33,564 nt of DNA, taken from contig NZ_BILZ01000062.1 of assembly GCF_004000825.1 (NCBI RefSeq), forward strand, positions 1 through 33,564, given 5' to 3'. The DNA is from Paenibacillus kobensis NBRC 15729. GTDB lineage: Bacteria > Bacillota > Bacilli > Paenibacillales > Paenibacillaceae. Of this stretch, positions 31,246 to 33,564 are shown piece after piece. Made by a program: the position numbers and the translations under genes. The number at the start of each line of letters is the position of its first letter. Positions within the stretch are counted from its first letter, which is position 1. The notes beneath the pieces were generated by a model. The model ran no database searches, was not told where the DNA came from, and saw nothing but the letters and a program-made list of their open reading frames with translations.

Positions 31246-33114
31246 ATGAAATCGAAATCCGCCGTTCCGATCCTCGTCTTATGCGTCGTGCTAGCGTTAA
31301 TCGCGGCACTCGCATTCGACGCTAGGAGTAAGAACTCTGAGCTATCCGCGGTTTCGGGCGGAAGCTCGGTTGCGGCCATTACCGAAAAGCTGGAACAGCA
31401 AGTATTCGTGAAGGATAAGGTCGTCGATGTGAAAATTACGATCGATCCGAACGATTTTCAGGATATGATGGACAACGCCTCGGCAGAGGAGTTCAAATCG
31501 GCAACCGTTGAATACAACGGCATTAAGCTGGACAATGTCGGCATTCGGACGAAAGGCAATCTGTCTCTGCGTTCGGTTGTCAGCATGCCGGATTCCGAGC
31601 GCTACAGCTTTAAGCTGTCGTTCGACGAATACATCTCAAGCCAGACTTTAATGGGCATCAGTAAAATCAATTTGAACAACAACTACAGCGATGCTACGTA
31701 TATGCGTGAGTTTCTTACCTATGAGCTCGCGGCCCAAATGGGGCTGCCGACGCCGGAATTCTCGTACGTTAACGTATATGTGAACGGCGAACTGAAAGGC
31801 TTTTATTTAGCTGTTGAGCAGATCGGCGACTCATATCTGGAGCGCAACTTCGACAACTCGTATGGCGCGCTCTATAAAGGCATTATGGGCAACGGCAGCG
31901 ATCTTTTGTACCGGGGCGAAGAGGAGTCCGATTATCCGGGGCTGTCGCGCAAGTCGAAGAAATCCAATGACGATATTCTGATTGACATGATCAAGGAGCT
32001 CAACGAGGGCTCCGATTACGAGAGCGTGCTGAACATTGACGATGCGCTCGGGTATATTGCATTGAATGCCGTTAGCGTCAATACGGACAGTTATATCGGC
32101 AGCAATAAGCAGAACTATTATTTGTACGAGGACGACGGTATTTTCTCCATTCTGCCATGGGATTACAATATGGCGTTCGGGGGGCTCGGCAGCAGCACGA
32201 CGTTCAAAATCGATGAACCGACAGATGGCGCAATGTCTGAAAGGCCGTTGGTTGATAAGCTGCTGAACAACGAGACGTACAAGGCGCGATATCATGAGAT
32301 GATTCAAAGCATGCTGGATAACTATTTGCAGGATGATCTTTTCAAATCCCGCGTGCAGCAGTTGACGGATATGATCTCGGACTATGTTAAGGCGGATCCT
32401 AGCGCGTTCTATACGTACGAGCAGTACGAGCAAGGCGTCCAGACGCTGCTATCCTTTACCTCGCAGCGCGTTGTCAATGTGAAAGGACAGCTGGACGGTA
32501 CTATCGCATCATCCGGCGACGGTTCCGGCAATGGCGGCGGCATGGGCGGCGGCGGGTTCCGAGGCAGAGGAGGTTTCAACAACAATATGGCGGCAGATGG
32601 ACAAAATAATGCTGCGCAGAGCAGCGGGCAAGCGGGTCAAGGAACGCCAGGCGGTGCACAGGCTGGTCAAGCCGCACAGGGCGGCGGGCAAGCTGGCCAG
32701 GCCGTGCAAGGCGGCGGACAAGCGGGTCAAGCCGGGAAGGGCGGCGGGCAAGAAATGCCAGACGGTGCGCAGGCCGGCCAAGCTGCGCAGGACGGCGGCC
32801 AGGCTGGCCAAGCTGCGCAAGGCGGCCAGGCAGGGCAAGCTGTGCAAGACGGGCAATTCGCGCCTGGAGATTTTGGGGGCGGCCCCGGCGGGTTCGGCGG
32901 AGGCATGGGCGCCCCGCCTGAAGGATTCGGAGGCATGGGCGGTGATTTCGGCGGCGGCGGAATGGGAGGCGGCCCCGGCGGATTTGGCGGTTTCGGCGGC
33001 AACACAGCCGTTGTCCAGCAAGGCAGCACCTCCGAAGCTGCAACAGCAGGCATTTTGCTGATCGTGTTAGTGCTGGCATGCTTTTTCGTTGTGAATTTCC
33101 GCAAGAAGCACTAA
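31246..33114 (+). CDS. CotH-kinase family protein with Gly/Ala/Gln-rich spacer and two membrane anchors
   Basis: 622 residues. An N-terminal hydrophobic segment (~7-24) and a C-terminal one (~602-617) ending in FRKKH flank the protein, so the middle is probably extracytoplasmic. The CotH kinase-like domain spans ~58-405: GIRTKGNLSLRS, YVNGELKGFYLAVEQIGDSYLERNF, NTDSYIGSNKQNYYLYEDDG and ILPWDYNMAFGG, where Asp306 and Asn308 stand at the metal-binding D-x-D/N position of the fold. Residues ~424-585 are low complexity: Gly/Phe/Met-rich, then repeated AGQA(A/V)QGG units, then Gly/Phe/Pro-rich. GGGTGATT is upstream of ATG 31246, 12 bases after the DUF4956 stop. CotH of Bacillus subtilis phosphorylates spore coat proteins; the target here is unknown. 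Confidence 0.88.
   Translation: MKSKSAVPILVLCVVLALIAALAFDARSKNSELSAVSGGSSVAAITEKLEQQVFVKDKVVDVKITIDPNDFQDMMDNASAEEFKSATVEYNGIKLDNVGIRTKGNLSLRSVVSMPDSERYSFKLSFDEYISSQTLMGISKINLNNNYSDATYMREFLTYELAAQMGLPTPEFSYVNVYVNGELKGFYLAVEQIGDSYLERNFDNSYGALYKGIMGNGSDLLYRGEEESDYPGLSRKSKKSNDDILIDMIKELNEGSDYESVLNIDDALGYIALNAVSVNTDSYIGSNKQNYYLYEDDGIFSILPWDYNMAFGGLGSSTTFKIDEPTDGAMSERPLVDKLLNNETYKARYHEMIQSMLDNYLQDDLFKSRVQQLTDMISDYVKADPSAFYTYEQYEQGVQTLLSFTSQRVVNVKGQLDGTIASSGDGSGNGGGMGGGGFRGRGGFNNNMAADGQNNAAQSSGQAGQGTPGGAQAGQAAQGGGQAGQAVQGGGQAGQAGKGGGQEMPDGAQAGQAAQDGGQAGQAAQGGQAGQAVQDGQFAPGDFGGGPGGFGGGMGAPPEGFGGMGGDFGGGGMGGGPGGFGGFGGNTAVVQQGSTSEAATAGILLIVLVLACFFVVNFRKKH
32626..32844 (+). repeat. Tandem repeat coding for AGQA(A/V)QGG units
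   Basis: About ten imperfect units of GGQAGQA-type (21-24 bases each) within the CotH gene, residues ~461-533. Units vary by insertion of PGG, KGG and DGG triplets, typical of slippage-prone coding repeats. The region is exceptionally GC-rich for this window. Confidence 0.8.
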
Positions 33115-33123
33115 TGGCTATCA

Positions 33124-33164
33124 AAGACTGTCCCCCGGCTATTGGCTTTGGGACAGTCTTTTTT
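33124..33164 (+). terminator. Terminator of the VTC-DUF4956-CotH operon
   Basis: A perfect 11-bp stem (33124-33134 with 33150-33160), a 15-base loop and T residues to 33164, ten bases after the CotH stop codon. Confidence 0.93.
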
Positions 33165-33180
33165 GTGTGAACAATTCTCG

Positions 33181-33371
33181 TTGTATTTTATACAATGGGA
33201 AACAAACTTCCTGCTTGTGTGGCCTATTCTCGTTGTAGTTCGTACAACTGAATTCTGAATAAAAAGTTGGTTTTGCATTTAACAGGGCAGAATGCCGCAT
33301 TTCAATTGTATGGAATACAACGAAATTGCTAAGGATTCGAATATCACGGAAATTGATTGTACGTAATACAA
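33181..33371. repeat. Four copies of palindrome TTGTA-N5-TACAA
   Basis: Perfect 15-bp palindromes at 33181-33195, 33233-33247, 33306-33320 and 33357-33371, with unrelated spacers (TTTTA, GTTCG, TGGAA, CGTAA). Copies 1 and 2 are preceded by ATTCTCG; copies 3 and 4 are followed by CGA or CGG, i.e. they point the other way. Spacing within the two pairs is 52 and 51 bases. The stretch 33165-33504 holds no gene that I can support. Confidence 0.9.
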
Positions 33372-33376
33372 CGGAG

Positions 33377-33436
33377 GGTATCCAGAGGTATCCAGAAGTA
33401 TCCAGAGGTATCCATTGGACTCCATTGGTATCCATA
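33377..33436 (+). repeat. Six 10-bp tandem repeats (GGTATCCAGA type)
   Basis: Units: GGTATCCAGA twice, AGTATCCAGA, GGTATCCATT, GGACTCCATT and GGTATCCATA, joined without gap. It begins six bases after the last TTGTA palindrome. Period 10 places each unit on the same face of the DNA helix. An open frame across it on the minus strand is a by-product of the repeat. Confidence 0.9.
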
Positions 33437-33504
33437 CATTCCGATCATCAGACTCATGCAGGCGATCACGGCTGAAAATGGCTAGAAACGAATGGATCAG
33501 ACAT

Positions 33505-33548
33505 CAAAAAAGCTCATCTGCTGCTGGTTAACAGCAACGGATGAGCTT
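33505..33548 (-). terminator. Terminator of a minus-strand gene entering from the right
   Basis: Stem GATGAGCTT with AAGCTCATC (33540-33548 with 33510-33518) plus an inner CAGC/GCTG pairing; read on the minus strand it is followed by a run of six T residues (A-run 33506-33511 on the plus strand). The gene it serves ends in or beyond the last 14 bases, too little to identify. Confidence 0.8.
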
Positions 33549-33564
33549 GTCATTTATAAATGGA

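Noticed and set aside
32509-33124. Several long frames on both strands over the Gly/Ala/Gln-rich part of the CotH gene
   Set aside because: Low-complexity GC-rich repeats keep all frames open; only the CotH frame links to a conserved domain and a membrane anchor.
33139-33435. 98-residue minus-strand frame with WIPLDTSGYLWIP repeats
   Set aside because: It is simply the translation of the 10-bp tandem repeats and palindromes, has no ribosome binding site and crosses a terminator.
33181-33436. Repeat cluster considered as a CRISPR array
   Set aside because: Units are 15-bp palindromes with 36-58 base gaps and a gapless 10-bp array; no constant repeat of 24-37 bases with similar-length spacers and no cas genes.
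33549-33564. C-terminus of a minus-strand gene at the right edge
   Set aside because: A possible stop codon lies in the last bases before the terminator, but 14 bases are not enough to choose a frame.

Overview
The window looks like a chromosomal segment of a Gram-positive, spore-former-type Firmicute of the Paenibacillus/Cohnella kind. The reasons are AGGAGG-type ribosome binding sites with frequent TTG and GTG starts, YesM/YesN-type two-component proteins, sugar ABC operons without their own ATPase, a Bacillus-type signal peptidase I, Xpt, a YkvI-like membrane protein, CcpA-type cre sites and strong hairpin/U-tract terminators. The genus is inferred from gene content only. I saw no rRNA, tRNA, CRISPR array, insertion sequence or prophage.

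Layout. (1) 1-625: a terminator of an upstream gene, then the decayed C-terminal remnant of a flavoprotein dehydrogenase carrying an in-frame amber stop. (2) 763-8731: a xylo-oligosaccharide locus. It has a sensor kinase and AraC-type regulator, a binding lipoprotein, two permeases, and a convergent intracellular GH8 reducing-end xylose-releasing exo-oligoxylanase whose diagnostic residues are all present. A NodB-type deacetylase without signal peptide is divergent from the GH8 gene. Two cre-like sites fit carbon catabolite control. (3) 8879-20711: a dense, almost entirely plus-strand run of small enzymes: four GNAT acetyltransferases, two nucleotidyltransferase-fold proteins, a histidine phosphatase, a VOC protein, two HAD phosphatases, a metallophosphoesterase, a signal peptidase I, a GyrI-like protein, an EamA exporter, a PhzF protein, a Nudix hydrolase and several small membrane proteins. 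(4) 20736-22719: a queD-queE-queC operon making preQ0, with its own strong promoter. (5) 22820-28089: a membrane diguanylate cyclase, a GT4 glycosyltransferase followed by a possible 27-residue protein, a YkvI-like transporter, a lipoprotein and xanthine phosphoribosyltransferase. (6) 28181-33114: two small conserved-looking proteins, a zinc-ribbon protein with a long Gly-Tyr-Ser-Gln low-complexity tail, and a VTC polyphosphate-polymerase-like / DUF4956 / CotH-kinase operon. (7) 33165-33564: a gene-free, repeat-rich tail with four copies of a 15-bp palindrome, six 10-bp tandem units and a terminator for a gene entering from the right.

How the genes work together. Region 2 forms one pathway: extracellular xylo-oligosaccharides are sensed, a solute-binding lipoprotein captures them, they are imported with a shared ATPase encoded elsewhere, and Rex trims them inside the cell, perhaps after deacetylation. 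The three que genes are consecutive steps from dihydroneopterin triphosphate to preQ0. The most interesting poorly understood unit is the VTC-DUF4956-CotH operon. It pairs a cytoplasmic triphosphate-tunnel enzyme with a small membrane protein and a doubly anchored CotH-type kinase, behind a promoter region with phased direct repeats. The FUS-like low-complexity zinc-ribbon protein directly upstream is a second candidate for something undescribed.
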